This document shows positions 15,216 to 23,854 of a stretch of 26,410 nucleotides of DNA, piece by piece. The notes beneath the pieces are model-generated. The model saw nothing but the letters and a program-made list of their open reading frames with translations, was not told where the DNA came from and made no database searches. This DNA is from UBA4655 sp964585575 (GTDB lineage Bacteria; Planctomycetota; Planctomycetia; Pirellulales; UBA1268), in the NCBI GenBank assembly GCA_964585575.1, contig CAZPEM010000031.1, forward strand, positions 1-26,410, written 5' to 3'. Each line of letters begins with the position of its first letter. The first letter of the stretch is position 1. The position numbers and the translations under genes were made by a program.

Positions 15216-16205
15216 TCACCACGTGTAGCCCAGGTTCTTCGCCACGGGTGAAACCGATCGCCTCAAGAGCCATCGTTCCGCCCGGCCCAAGGCGACCGGC
15301 AACGCACCCGCCTCGGCACCGTCGAGCTTGACATCGAGAATCGACCGGTCGATCCGGATGTCCAGATGGTGTTCCAGTCTCCCGACCCATTCCCGCCCGC
15401 CCACGACCTCCTCGAAACGGAGGACCATGGCATCGAGTTGTCTCGCATCGCGGACGAAGCTCTCGGCCAGTTTCTTCCAGTGACTGCCGAACGACATGGG
15501 TGTGAAAACGGGGCCGCCCGGATACGTGTCGTACCAGCCGCCTCCTCGCTTCAAGTACGACTGGTACGCGGCGAGCGGGTTTCGGTAGAGGAAGACGAGG
15601 CGGCACCTTGGATACAGCCAGCGGAGATACCTCGCGTGATCGCTCGTCCAACGCACTTCTTTGATCCCCCACCGACGTGCGCCCGATCGGAATGCCGGCC
15701 TGGAGAACGCGACGTCGAAAAGGGCGCGTTGTCCCAGTCGCCAGTCTTCGGGGTGTGGAAACAGGTTGGCCACCCAGTCGGCGGCGAGGAGTGCCGGGCG
15801 GGTATCCCGATGGAACCACTTGGGCTTGGGCCAATCGGCCCGGAACGCCCTGGCGGCCGCCGCCAGGCTCTGCACCAGTCCGCTCTCCTGATAGGGCTCC
15901 CCCCACATCAACACCCGGGAATCCGACATGATGCAGCGTTGCAGCAACGTCGACCCCGATCTCCAGCCGGCGGAGAGGAGAAAAATCGGCTCCTCGCGAT
16001 CCTCGGGGTCGTCGCCCGGACAGAGAGCCCGCAGATGGGCGATCCCCGACGCGATGCCATCGGTGTCTCTGGAGGCATTCGCGCGGGCTGCTCGCTCGCG
16101 AACCCACCAGAAGCGGAGCCGCTCCAATGCATTCGCCATGTCTTCGGAGCCACGGTGCCGTCGGAAAGGCCGCAGGATACCCGGGCCGTAAGCCGTTGCC
16201 CACAT
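15216..16205 (-). CDS. sulfotransferase family protein
   Basis: This 329-residue PAPS-dependent sulfotransferase-fold protein has the 5'-phosphosulfate loop FLLSAGWRSGSTLLQR (G80-W81-R82-S83-G84-S85-T86) and the 3'-phosphate motif LVFLYRNPLAAYQSY (R208, with the serine a few residues on). WGIKEVRW and the C-terminal domain complete the fold. It likely adds sulfate to a hydroxyl of the surface glycan; the acceptor cannot be read. ATG 16205 is used; ATG 16139 (MANALERL) would give 307 residues and still keep the P-loop. It is divergent from the propeller gene with 48 bp between starts, and probably co-transcribed with hldE downstream. Confidence 0.85.
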   Translation of the reverse strand: MWATAYGPGILRPFRRHRGSEDMANALERLRFWWVRERAARANASRDTDGIASGIAHLRALCPGDDPEDREEPIFLLSAGWRSGSTLLQRCIMSDSRVLMWGEPYQESGLVQSLAAAARAFRADWPKPKWFHRDTRPALLAADWVANLFPHPEDWRLGQRALFDVAFSRPAFRSGARRWGIKEVRWTSDHARYLRWLYPRCRLVFLYRNPLAAYQSYLKRGGGWYDTYPGGPVFTPMSFGSHWKKLAESFVRDARQLDAMVLRFEEVVGGREWVGRLEHHLDIRIDRSILDVKLDGAEAGALPVALGRAERWLLRRSVSPVAKNLGYTW

Positions 16206-16253
16206 GGTTTTCGGCTTCCACCACGGACTCCGCGTTTCCACAATGGGCGAACG

Positions 16254-17240
16254 ATGACCGCAACCGCCGACCGTGTCGAATTCGATTCCACCGAGCTCCT
16301 GCCCGATGTCTGGAGGCCGGCCGCAGCCGCCGGCCCGGTGTGGGCGTTCAATCCGGCGTTGGTCCGCGCGGGAGAAGGCTGGCTGATGGCCTACCGCATG
16401 ATCCTGGCTGATGGGGTGCGGCGGCTTGCGATCTGCCTGCTCGACTCTCGGCTTCGGGTCGTGCGTGGATCGGCGTTCGCGGTATCCGATCAGATACGGT
16501 TTCCACCCACCGCCCAATATCCGAACGTGGTGCATTCGTGGTTCGCCGATCCGCGGCTCTACCGTTGGGACGACCGACTGTTCCTCTATTGGAACTCCGG
16601 TTGGCACGAGCCCGCCAACCACCAGTTTCTCCACGAGCTCGACCCCGCCACCTGGACGCCCATGGGATGGCCACGCGAGCTCACGTGCGTTGGCGGCCGG
16701 CGACCGCTCGAGAAGAACTGGACGTTCTTTCGGGATGCCCGCCGCGACATCTACTGCGTCTATTCGATCACACCGCATCGCGTGCTGCGGGCGAGTATCG
16801 AGGGCGGTGAAGCTGTCCGTTGCGAGGAGTTCGCGAGCCATGAACTCACGCTCGGCGACTATCCGCCATGCCATGGAGGGCTCCGGGGTGGCGCGCCGCC
16901 CGTTTTCCACGAAGGACGGTTCTGGTCTTTCGTTCATTCGATTCACGATTGTGTCGACGGCTACAGGTACGAGTCGGCCGTCTATTGCTTTGCGGGCGAT
17001 CCCCCGTTTGCCCCGCTCGCCGAGCCGGTCGCGACGCTCGACCTGGCGGGGCCCTGTCGCTCGTCGCGGCACCTGCCGCAGCTGAATCCGGCCGTTGCCT
17101 CCGTCGAGTATCCCTGCGGCGCCGCGATCGACGGGGATCACTGGCTCGTGAGCCTTGGGGTGAACGACGAGCGATGCGTGATCGCCCGCATCCCTCATGC
17201 AGGCGTGGTCGCGAGCGTGCGGATGATTTCCTCGCCGTGA
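16254..17240 (+). CDS. GH130/GH43-like beta-propeller protein
   Basis: This 328-residue protein without signal peptide has repeated blade-like segments: FNPALVRAGEGWLMAYR, WFADPRLYRWDDRLFLYWN (D99-P100-R101), LEKNWTFFRDARRDIYCVYS (E153-K154-N155-W156), GGLRGGAPPVFHEGRFWSFVHS. The DPR and EKNW patterns resemble the five-bladed propeller of GH130 phosphorylases and hydrolases and of related proteins found in capsule loci. The short length and intracellular location favour a mannoside phosphorylase-like or glycan-binding or trimming role, but I cannot confirm catalytic residues. The 3' end overlaps the convergent GT9 fusion gene by 46 bp. It starts 48 bp from the divergent sulfotransferase. Confidence 0.68.
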   Translation: MTATADRVEFDSTELLPDVWRPAAAAGPVWAFNPALVRAGEGWLMAYRMILADGVRRLAICLLDSRLRVVRGSAFAVSDQIRFPPTAQYPNVVHSWFADPRLYRWDDRLFLYWNSGWHEPANHQFLHELDPATWTPMGWPRELTCVGGRRPLEKNWTFFRDARRDIYCVYSITPHRVLRASIEGGEAVRCEEFASHELTLGDYPPCHGGLRGGAPPVFHEGRFWSFVHSIHDCVDGYRYESAVYCFAGDPPFAPLAEPVATLDLAGPCRSSRHLPQLNPAVASVEYPCGAAIDGDHWLVSLGVNDERCVIARIPHAGVVASVRMISSP

Positions 17241-20050
17241 CCGGTTGCCCGCTCGAGCTGCAGCCGGCGGACCGCGATCGCCAGCCGTCGCGTATCCGGA
17301 CTCGACGGGTCGAGGTCGCACGGCCGGATCGCCTCCCCGGAGACGAATTCCACCCGCACGACCCTGCCCGCCGCCAAGGGAGACACCTCGGCGTCGATCT
17401 TCCAGCCGGCCTCGATACGCTTCAGGTGCGTCGCAATCGGCACGCCATCGACCAGCACCTTCACCTCCTTCTCGATGCCATCCGCAGCAACGTGCGCGAC
17501 ATCGCAGCGGAGGCGGTTCGCTCCCCCGGCCGGCACGGCCACGTCGACCCATGCCGTCGGTTGCCCGCCCATCCAACGGAACGACGAGATCTCGTCACAT
17601 TCCGCATCGTGCCAGCCCCCTCCCTCGAGCCGCGCTCCGAATTCCACGTGCCCCGTGGCTTCCATGCGTACTGTCGCCGCCCCGGAGCCAGCCGCGACGC
17701 GCGACCCCTCTGCGAGCAGGCGTACCAAGAACGCCCGAATTGCATCGACTGCCGCCGCGGCCAGGACATTGAGAACCCCGCGGTCCACGGGCACGGCCGC
17801 GTCGATCGCGGCTCGCAGGCGGTCGGCGTCGTCGGCACGTTCGAGCACCACGCAGCCCAATGAACGGGCGGCAGCCGCGAGCTTGTCGTTGCGTCGCAGC
17901 GCGACGAGCCTCGATCCACGCCATGCCCCCACGAGCAGGGCGTGGTAGCGGCTGCTCACGAGCGCTTCACCGGTCGGCCAGGCGGCGAGCAGCCGGTCCG
18001 CGGTGTCGGCATCGTAGTCCGGCACGCACAGCCGCGCGGCCCGTCGGATGCCGTCGCCGAGCCGCCGATGCCGCCAACGCTCGCCCCCGGGAAGGCAACG
18101 GACTTCCTGCACGAGCCAGTCGTGACGCCATTCCTGCAGCCCCGCGATCGTCCGTTCGATCGCCTCGTTCGCGCATCGCGTCTCATCCTCGAACGACATC
18201 GCCCAGCCGAGACGCCGCGGCTCCGGCGTCCCGGTCGCCGCCCGCGAGAGAAAGATGTGCGCACAGTCGGCGGCCGTGCCCACCTTGTCGCCGCCGACGC
18301 GTGCCGCCGTCCATTGGGCGCAGTCCGCGTCCCGCATCCAGAGGTACGAGGCCTGGGCGAGCGCTTCGCGTGCTCGTGGGTCGTCGAGTGACTGCTGGTC
18401 GTTGACGCCCGTTCCCAGGAAAAACATCGGCACGCGATGCCGGCGGCACATGGCGGTGTCGCGTGCCAGGTTGTCGAGCATCCACGCGCCGCAGTCGGTT
18501 TGAAACGGGCTTCCCCCCAGTCCCAGCCAGGCGTCGCAGCCGCGGATGGCCGCTTCCCGGGTGTGCGGCTCGTCGGGAAGCCATTCGATCGAAGGAAAAC
18601 GCCGGGCTTGCGTTGCCACCGGAAACGGAATCGCGGCCACGAGGTCCGCCGGGCTGCCCAGGTGTTGCCATGCCTGCAGAAACCCCGCCAGCGCCAGATC
18701 GTCGCCGATGTTCCCCGCGCCGTAAAAAGGCATGCCGAGGAAGACCCGAGGCCGTGGCCCGCCGCCATCGACACGAAGGGTTTCCTTCCGCCGTGAGGCC
18801 TCCATGTGGGAAGCCCGATGCAGTTGCCAGATGTGGCTGCGGCCGCTCTGGGCCGCGACCCGCTCCATATGCTTCCCAAGCCGCTCGCTCCGCGGCAACG
18901 GCCGCGCCGACATCTCGGTCAAGGTGCCCGCCGCGAGCGAGTCGACCGTGGCCAGCACCGGCTCGACAGGCACGTTCGTCACGCAATAGCACTCGTCGAG
19001 GTGGCAGAACCAGCCGCAGCCCGAACATGGAACGTCCAGGCTGAACATCGCACCGGCCGACGTGAGGGGCACGAATCGCGGCCATGTCCCTCCTCCGGTG
19101 ACGCTGAGCACGGGCCTGCCGACCGCGGCGGCGAGGTGCATGGGACCGGAGTCACGGCCAACGTAGCCTGCCGAGAGGGCGAGGAGCCCGATCAGGGCAT
19201 CCAGCGTGACGACGGAATCGAGGAACGCGACCCCGTCACCACTGACCAACTGCAAGATCTTCTGGTTTCCCGACCGCTCGTCGGGGGTCCCGACGAGTAC
19301 GAATCGCCAGCCCCACTTCATCGTGGCATGCCGCAGGACGGCGGCCCATCGCTCGGCTGGCCAACTGCGGCGACTCAGTCGGTCGCTCGTGCCGAGGCAG
19401 GCAACGTGAAAAGTCGGCCACTGGATACCGTGGGATGCCAGCAGCCGACCGGCATCGTCGATCTCCCGAGCCGTGACGGCGAGGTGAGGTCGCGTCGGGG
19501 CAACCGGATGCCCGACGATCGCCTCGGCGAGCCGATGGTTCTTCACGCACTCGTGGTCGTGCTGCTCGGCCGCGACCACCCGCGACAGCCGCCCGAGCCA
19601 CGCCGGATCCTGGGCGGCGTCCGTGCCCGCCGGGTAACGTTGGCCGGCGAACCCGACGCTCTCCACGCCGGCGAGCCCGTCGATGACCATCTCGTCGAAC
19701 CGCGTGCGCTGGAAGGGGGCGACGACGACCATGTCGACGCGGAGGTCCCGCAGTTCCTCCACGACCAGGGCCGTGTGAAACGACGCCGGAGGCACGACCG
19801 GATCGTAGGCGTCGGTCGGCAGCGGGACGACGATCGCGTCGGGCACCAGCCGTTCCGCCAGCGTCACGAGCCCGGGCCTCACGACGAGCACGAGGCTGTT
19901 TCCCTCGGCGGCGACGGCCTCGAAAAGTGGCTGTCGCAGGACGAGATCACCCATCGCGTCGGGATTCAAGAAGGCGATCCGACGGCGATCCGCATCGGGG
20001 TTTTCCATGGGTCGTGTCTGTGCTTCCACCGTGCGGCGTCTCCCCGCCAT
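17195..20050 (-). CDS. GT9 heptosyltransferase-like / polysaccharide pyruvyl transferase fusion
   Basis: This 951-residue two-enzyme protein begins with a family 9 glycosyltransferase (residues about 20-370): IAFLNPDAMGDLVLRQPLF near the start, the nucleotide site YVGRDSGPMHLAAAVGRPVL (RDSGPMH 299-305) and a cysteine-rich loop CSGCGWFCHLDECYC. The second part (about 435-790) is a polysaccharide pyruvyl transferase (CsaB/WcaK-like) domain with MPFYGAGNIGDDLALAGFL (from M440) and SSRYHALLVGAWRG (R701-Y702-H703). A C-terminal beta-rich module (about 797-951, for example WMGGQPTAWVDVAVP) may bind sugar. Expected activities are heptose or similar transfer and pyruvate ketal addition. ATG 20050 lies 3 bp after the preceding gene's stop; ATG 20008 is the alternative start. 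It is the third gene of a three-gene minus-strand operon. Confidence 0.85.
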   Translation of the reverse strand: MAGRRRTVEAQTRPMENPDADRRRIAFLNPDAMGDLVLRQPLFEAVAAEGNSLVLVVRPGLVTLAERLVPDAIVVPLPTDAYDPVVPPASFHTALVVEELRDLRVDMVVVAPFQRTRFDEMVIDGLAGVESVGFAGQRYPAGTDAAQDPAWLGRLSRVVAAEQHDHECVKNHRLAEAIVGHPVAPTRPHLAVTAREIDDAGRLLASHGIQWPTFHVACLGTSDRLSRRSWPAERWAAVLRHATMKWGWRFVLVGTPDERSGNQKILQLVSGDGVAFLDSVVTLDALIGLLALSAGYVGRDSGPMHLAAAVGRPVLSVTGGGTWPRFVPLTSAGAMFSLDVPCSGCGWFCHLDECYCVTNVPVEPVLATVDSLAAGTLTEMSARPLPRSERLGKHMERVAAQSGRSHIWQLHRASHMEASRRKETLRVDGGGPRPRVFLGMPFYGAGNIGDDLALAGFLQAWQHLGSPADLVAAIPFPVATQARRFPSIEWLPDEPHTREAAIRGCDAWLGLGGSPFQTDCGAWMLDNLARDTAMCRRHRVPMFFLGTGVNDQQSLDDPRAREALAQASYLWMRDADCAQWTAARVGGDKVGTAADCAHIFLSRAATGTPEPRRLGWAMSFEDETRCANEAIERTIAGLQEWRHDWLVQEVRCLPGGERWRHRRLGDGIRRAARLCVPDYDADTADRLLAAWPTGEALVSSRYHALLVGAWRGSRLVALRRNDKLAAAARSLGCVVLERADDADRLRAAIDAAVPVDRGVLNVLAAAAVDAIRAFLVRLLAEGSRVAAGSGAATVRMEATGHVEFGARLEGGGWHDAECDEISSFRWMGGQPTAWVDVAVPAGGANRLRCDVAHVAADGIEKEVKVLVDGVPIATHLKRIEAGWKIDAEVSPLAAGRVVRVEFVSGEAIRPCDLDPSSPDTRRLAIAVRRLQLERATGHGEEIIRTLATTPA

Positions 20051-20053
20051 GCG

Positions 20054-20992
20054 CTACGCTTCGTCGAGAAGGGAACAGCTCGACGCGGACCGTACCATCG
20101 CCAGCATGGCCCGTCCCGGATCGGTCCGAAGCCACTCCTCCTTGGACCGCAGATGGCGGCGATACCTGTCGGCGATCGTCGCGCCCTCGAACTCCATGGC
20201 CATGATGTCCCGGTCGAGGAAGAGCGGAAGAAGGATCTTCGAGTTGCCCTGGAAGTGCAGGCTGTGAAACTGGCGCAGGCCGCCGCTTTCCCGGTCGATG
20301 CAATAGTACTTTTCTGCCAGCAGATCCATCAGCACGCTTTTGCAGGCTTCGTTGGTGACGTGACCCTGGTGATGATTGATGTTGTTGCACACTCCCAGCG
20401 ATCCGGCACGTCGCCTCAGCAGGTGGCAGAGGGCCGGATTCGTTTCGGCGTAGTGGATGAGCGCGTACATGTCCGACATGTGCGGTCGCCCCGCCACGGG
20501 ATGGTCCTCGGCCATCTTTCGATATTCGCCCGAGCGATAGATGCCGATGAGGTAGTCCAAAAAGCCCCGGACGGTCGCGGGGCCACTGACCGGAGTCACG
20601 TAAGGCGTGTCCCACAGCTTGTCGGCCGGGAGAAGGGGGGGTGGGAAAGAGGGCGCGAGCCAATAATCGGAGTCGATGTACCAGAACGGCGCGCGATGTG
20701 TCGCGAAGCTGTGAATGAAAAACCATCGTTCGAAGCAGAACCGTTCGTATGGCTCCTCGTTCACGCTGAGGTGACGGTAATGCCGCAGAAAGGTCTCGTG
20801 AAGAATGGCGGATTCGCCTTCGAGTGAGGCTGCGTTCGCGTCGCCAATTCGACGCACGGCCGACCAGGACTCGTATTCCCGCGGACCGAACAGAAACAGG
20901 GATCGTCCCCGGCGTCGCAGGTGCTCTGCCAGCGCGAGAACGTGCCAATCGACACGGTCGTGGATCAGCAGATAGGCATTGAAATCAGGCAT
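20054..20992 (-). CDS. probable GT-A-fold glycosyltransferase, unassigned family
   Basis: This 312-residue soluble protein is of no family I can name. The N-terminus alternates beta and helix (AYLLIHDRVDWHVLALAEHL). In the middle FCFERWFFIHSF is followed by APFWYIDSDYWLAP, where D107-S-D109 sits at the end of a hydrophobic strand, as the metal-binding DXD of GT-A enzymes does. HMSDMYALIHY and NNINHHQGHVTNEA lie in the second half and could form the acceptor side; the conserved-looking histidines fit a metal site. Position between a tandem-GT2 gene (39 bp away) and the GT9 fusion (3 bp away) supports a role in the same glycan. The assignment is inference from motif and neighbours. Confidence 0.55.
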   Translation of the reverse strand: MPDFNAYLLIHDRVDWHVLALAEHLRRRGRSLFLFGPREYESWSAVRRIGDANAASLEGESAILHETFLRHYRHLSVNEEPYERFCFERWFFIHSFATHRAPFWYIDSDYWLAPSFPPPLLPADKLWDTPYVTPVSGPATVRGFLDYLIGIYRSGEYRKMAEDHPVAGRPHMSDMYALIHYAETNPALCHLLRRRAGSLGVCNNINHHQGHVTNEACKSVLMDLLAEKYYCIDRESGGLRQFHSLHFQGNSKILLPLFLDRDIMAMEFEGATIADRYRRHLRSKEEWLRTDPGRAMLAMVRSASSCSLLDEA

Positions 20993-21031
20993 GCGTCTCG
21001 TCGGTCGCCCGATGGCGCCTCGCCCGTCGGC

Positions 21032-22852
21032 TCAGTAGCGGACGAGTCCGGACAAGTAGAGCTTGTCGAGCACCCAATGGCGACGCACGTAGGCCGCGAG
21101 CTCGCGGCGGATGCGCTCCCGCCTCGGGGTGACGCCGAGTGTGCGTGCGGTGAGCCGCTCGGTCTCGCGTCGACCGATCGGCAGCCACCATGAGAGGCTC
21201 TTCTGGTCCTCCCAGACGCGGAAAGCCCCGAGGAATCTCGGCAGCCGCCGGAAGGTGAGGCCGGCCTCCCGGAACCGCAGGATGAGATCCCAGTCCATCG
21301 CGAACCGAAACGATTCGTCGATCCGTGATCCGACCCGCTCCCAGGCCCGCCTGCGCCAGAACATCGTCTCCTGAGGGATGAAGTCGGCGAAGGCGATCAC
21401 ACGTTCGTCGTGGGGCGGAAGCACCCATCGGCCGATCTCTCGCCCCCCCTCGTCGATGAGCACCCGGTGTCCGTACACGACGTCAACCTCGGGATGCGAC
21501 TGGAAATACTCGGCGACATAGGCGAGGCTGCCCGGCAGCAGGATGTCGTCCGAGTTGAGATACGCCATGATCTCGCCGGTCGCCCGCCGCATGCCGCGAT
21601 TGATGGCCGCCGATTGCCCGCCGTCCGGCGCCGACTCCCAGTGCGTGAGCCGCGAGGCGTATCGACGGAGTATCTCCACGCTGGCGTCGGTCGATCCGCC
21701 ATCCTGCACGATGTGCTCGAGGAAGGGATAGCGTTGGTCGAGGACGCTGCGGAGCGTTTCTTCGAGGACGTGCCCCTGGTTGAAACTGGGCGTGACGATC
21801 GAGATCGAGGGAGGCGATCGCAGCATGCGGGGCAGGAAGTAGTGCCGTGGGAACGACAGCGGCCGTGGGGCGTGGTTCCGCAGCCGGAAGATCTTCCTCC
21901 GCAGGAACTGGAATCGCTTGATCTCCGTCTGCCGCAGCGGCTTGACCTCGAACTCCTTCAAAAACCGGCCTCCGACGAGAAGTCTCGCGATTTGTCCGGC
22001 AAGCACGAGCCGCCGCGCCATGGCCAACGGGCGGCCGTCGCCCCAGCGGCGGTGGGCCTCGAGGGCATGTCGCATCGCCCGACCGGCGCCGATCCGCGAT
22101 CGATCTCCCGCCGCTTCGGATATCGCCCGAGCGGCGCCGTACCACGCCAGCTTGGAGACCGAGAGCCGCCACGCCCAGCCGTTCAGTCGGACGTGCATCA
22201 GTTCTTCGAGCGAGTCGGGGCCCGGCGTCGCCGCAAAGTCGCTCGGGGACGGTTCGCGCGTCCCCGTGCGGCGGGCCGCGAGCAGACGGTGGATCTGCTT
22301 GAACGCCGCGTTCGCACGTTCGAGCCGGAGCCACAGATCGTAATCCGCCCAGTGGCGAACCGAAGGGTCGAGGGACCCCACCCGCTCGATCGCCTCCCGG
22401 CGCAGGAACACCGCCGCGGGGCAGAGCCGCAGGTGGCGACAACCTCGCCGGTTCGAGCGAGCCGGCGAGTTGAACTCGGCGAACGGCCTGCCCGTTGCAT
22501 CGGTGAGCATGGCGTCACCGTAGAAGCACTCCGAGGACGGGTGCCGAGCGGCCGCCTCCGCGACGATGAGGAGGCTGTCTTCAAAATGAAAGTCTCCGGC
22601 GGACAGCGTCGAGACGATCTCCCCGCGACTCCGCTTCAGTCCCTCGTTGATGGCCTCGGCTCGGCCGATCCCGGGCCGTTCGATCCAGACGATTCCGTCG
22701 GTACGGACCCCGGAACCGATCCGGGCGGGAAGGTCACCCACCGTCCCGACGACGACCATTTCCCGGTCGATCGACGTTTCTCGCGTCGAACGTCGGATCG
22801 TCTCGAAGAGGAGATCGGGCTCGCCCGTTGCGTGAACGATGACCGAGAACAT
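21032..22852 (-). CDS. tandem family 2 glycosyltransferase (two GT-A domains)
   Basis: This 606-residue protein has two GT2 modules. Domain 1 (about 1-230) has FSVIVHATGEPDLLFETIR, RAEAINEGLKRSRGEIVSTL and SAGDF (84-87) where a DXD such as NADD is expected, so one acidic residue is missing. HWADYDLWLRL follows as the acceptor-side ED/DW motif. A basic helical linker (about 230-345) joins it to domain 2 (about 346-606): SISIVTPSFNQGHVLEET, QDGGSTD, AYLNSDDILLPG (N433-S-D-D436) and FAMDWDLILRF. Domain 2 looks fully active. Domain 1 may be altered or regulatory. The protein is cytosolic with no clear membrane helix. It is first gene of the minus-strand operon; the 214-bp divergent spacer upstream must hold its promoter. 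Confidence 0.88.
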   Translation of the reverse strand: MFSVIVHATGEPDLLFETIRRSTRETSIDREMVVVGTVGDLPARIGSGVRTDGIVWIERPGIGRAEAINEGLKRSRGEIVSTLSAGDFHFEDSLLIVAEAAARHPSSECFYGDAMLTDATGRPFAEFNSPARSNRRGCRHLRLCPAAVFLRREAIERVGSLDPSVRHWADYDLWLRLERANAAFKQIHRLLAARRTGTREPSPSDFAATPGPDSLEELMHVRLNGWAWRLSVSKLAWYGAARAISEAAGDRSRIGAGRAMRHALEAHRRWGDGRPLAMARRLVLAGQIARLLVGGRFLKEFEVKPLRQTEIKRFQFLRRKIFRLRNHAPRPLSFPRHYFLPRMLRSPPSISIVTPSFNQGHVLEETLRSVLDQRYPFLEHIVQDGGSTDASVEILRRYASRLTHWESAPDGGQSAAINRGMRRATGEIMAYLNSDDILLPGSLAYVAEYFQSHPEVDVVYGHRVLIDEGGREIGRWVLPPHDERVIAFADFIPQETMFWRRRAWERVGSRIDESFRFAMDWDLILRFREAGLTFRRLPRFLGAFRVWEDQKSLSWWLPIGRRETERLTARTLGVTPRRERIRRELAAYVRRHWVLDKLYLSGLVRY

Positions 22853-23066
22853 GCATCACCGTCGGGGCGGAAGTTCCTGGGGCCAAGGGCATCGCCCCCA
22901 AAAGCTATCGGACGAAGTTTTCGGATGGACGCAGAAAATCAGCCGGATCACGCTGGCCACAAACTGACGTGGGCGCAGGGGCGTCCCCTGGGCAAACTGC
23001 GGCGTTGGGGCAGTCGCTCCGCAAGCCGCGGTTTCCCCGATGCCACGACTTCCGGAGGCGGTTCCC
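22853..23066. other. divergent intergenic region
   Basis: This spacer separates the tandem-GT2 gene (minus) from the small DXD protein gene (plus), so it should carry promoters for both. GGGC-ATC-GCCC near 22887-22897 forms a short hairpin in the minus-strand leader. I see no clear -35/-10 pair. Confidence 0.35.
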
Positions 23067-23765
23067 ATGAGCACCGGCCCGCGAGAGATCGCCACGTTTT
23101 TCGAGGACATCGACTTCGCGTGGGATCGCAACCATCGCGAGCGGGAATACCGCCGCGACATCGTGCGCACGCTGGAGCTTCATTCGGAGACCTTCGCCGC
23201 CCACGGCTGGCGGGTCGTGCAGGTGGGGATCGAGGCGGCGAGGAGCCACCCGCTTTTCCCCTGGTTCGACGGGCTCGATTGGTTCTACTCGCTGAGCGTG
23301 AACCCGCCGCGGTACACCCGGATTTGCTACATGCGGTGGCTCGCCTACGCGGCCTCCGGGCTCCCCTTCGCCGACCTCGACGTCATCAACTTCGGCTTCA
23401 CTCCGGAGGATGCGATGCCCTTCTTTGCCACGAAACACCCGTCGCTGATCTCGGCCGCCAACGCGATGGGACTCCTCACCCCCGATCATTACACGCAGAT
23501 CCTCGACTCCTTCCGCCACATCGTCGAACATCTCGACGAATACAGGCACGACGTCGATGACGTCAACGACATGACGCTCCTGCGTCACGTGCGACCGGAA
23601 TACAACTCGGTCATTCCCTATGCGGACGACCGATTCGTGAAGGACTACTCGAACCCCGGATGGGAAACGGCCCGCCTGGTCCACTTTGCCCACGGCCTCA
23701 CTCCCGTGCCCCGCAGCCGAACCATCGAGGCCGAGATACGGGCCCGGTCATCGACTTCGCGATGA
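23067..23765 (+). CDS. small protein with DXD-type motif, possible glycosyltransferase
   Basis: This 232-residue soluble protein starts at ATG 23067, which has a strong ribosome-binding site (GGAGG, 8 bases upstream). The central part DWFYSLSVNPPRYTRICYMR runs into WLAYAASGLPFADLDVINFG. An RWLAY helix followed by a strand ending in D-L-D (103-105) is the layout of GT-A enzymes of the type with a DXD after R-W-x-A. The short length lacks a long acceptor domain. It ends just before the gcv promoter and faces away from the tandem-GT2 operon, so it probably belongs to the glycan locus. I do not recognise a named family, and a non-enzymatic sugar-nucleotide-binding role is possible. Confidence 0.5.
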   Translation: MSTGPREIATFFEDIDFAWDRNHREREYRRDIVRTLELHSETFAAHGWRVVQVGIEAARSHPLFPWFDGLDWFYSLSVNPPRYTRICYMRWLAYAASGLPFADLDVINFGFTPEDAMPFFATKHPSLISAANAMGLLTPDHYTQILDSFRHIVEHLDEYRHDVDDVNDMTLLRHVRPEYNSVIPYADDRFVKDYSNPGWETARLVHFAHGLTPVPRSRTIEAEIRARSSTSR

Positions 23766-23819
23766 TCGGCCCGGAGCCTCATTTCGCGATCTTGCGGGCG
23801 AGCGGCTCTTCGAGGGTGC

Positions 23820-23848
23820 TTGTCGGTCTTGAAAGCGGAGCCTAGACT
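23820..23848 (+). promoter_or_regulatory. sigma-70-type promoter of the glycine riboswitch-gcvP unit
   Basis: TTGTCG (23820-23825) and TAGACT (23843-23848) are spaced by 17 bp, with 4 of 6 matches each. Transcription would begin around 23855, exactly where the first riboswitch aptamer starts, which supports the call. Confidence 0.6.
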
Positions 23849-23854
23849 GCCGGA

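Noticed and set aside
18806..20827. 673-codon plus-strand open frame
   Set aside because: It is antisense to the GT9/pyruvyl transferase fusion and the D-S-D protein; no recognisable motif.
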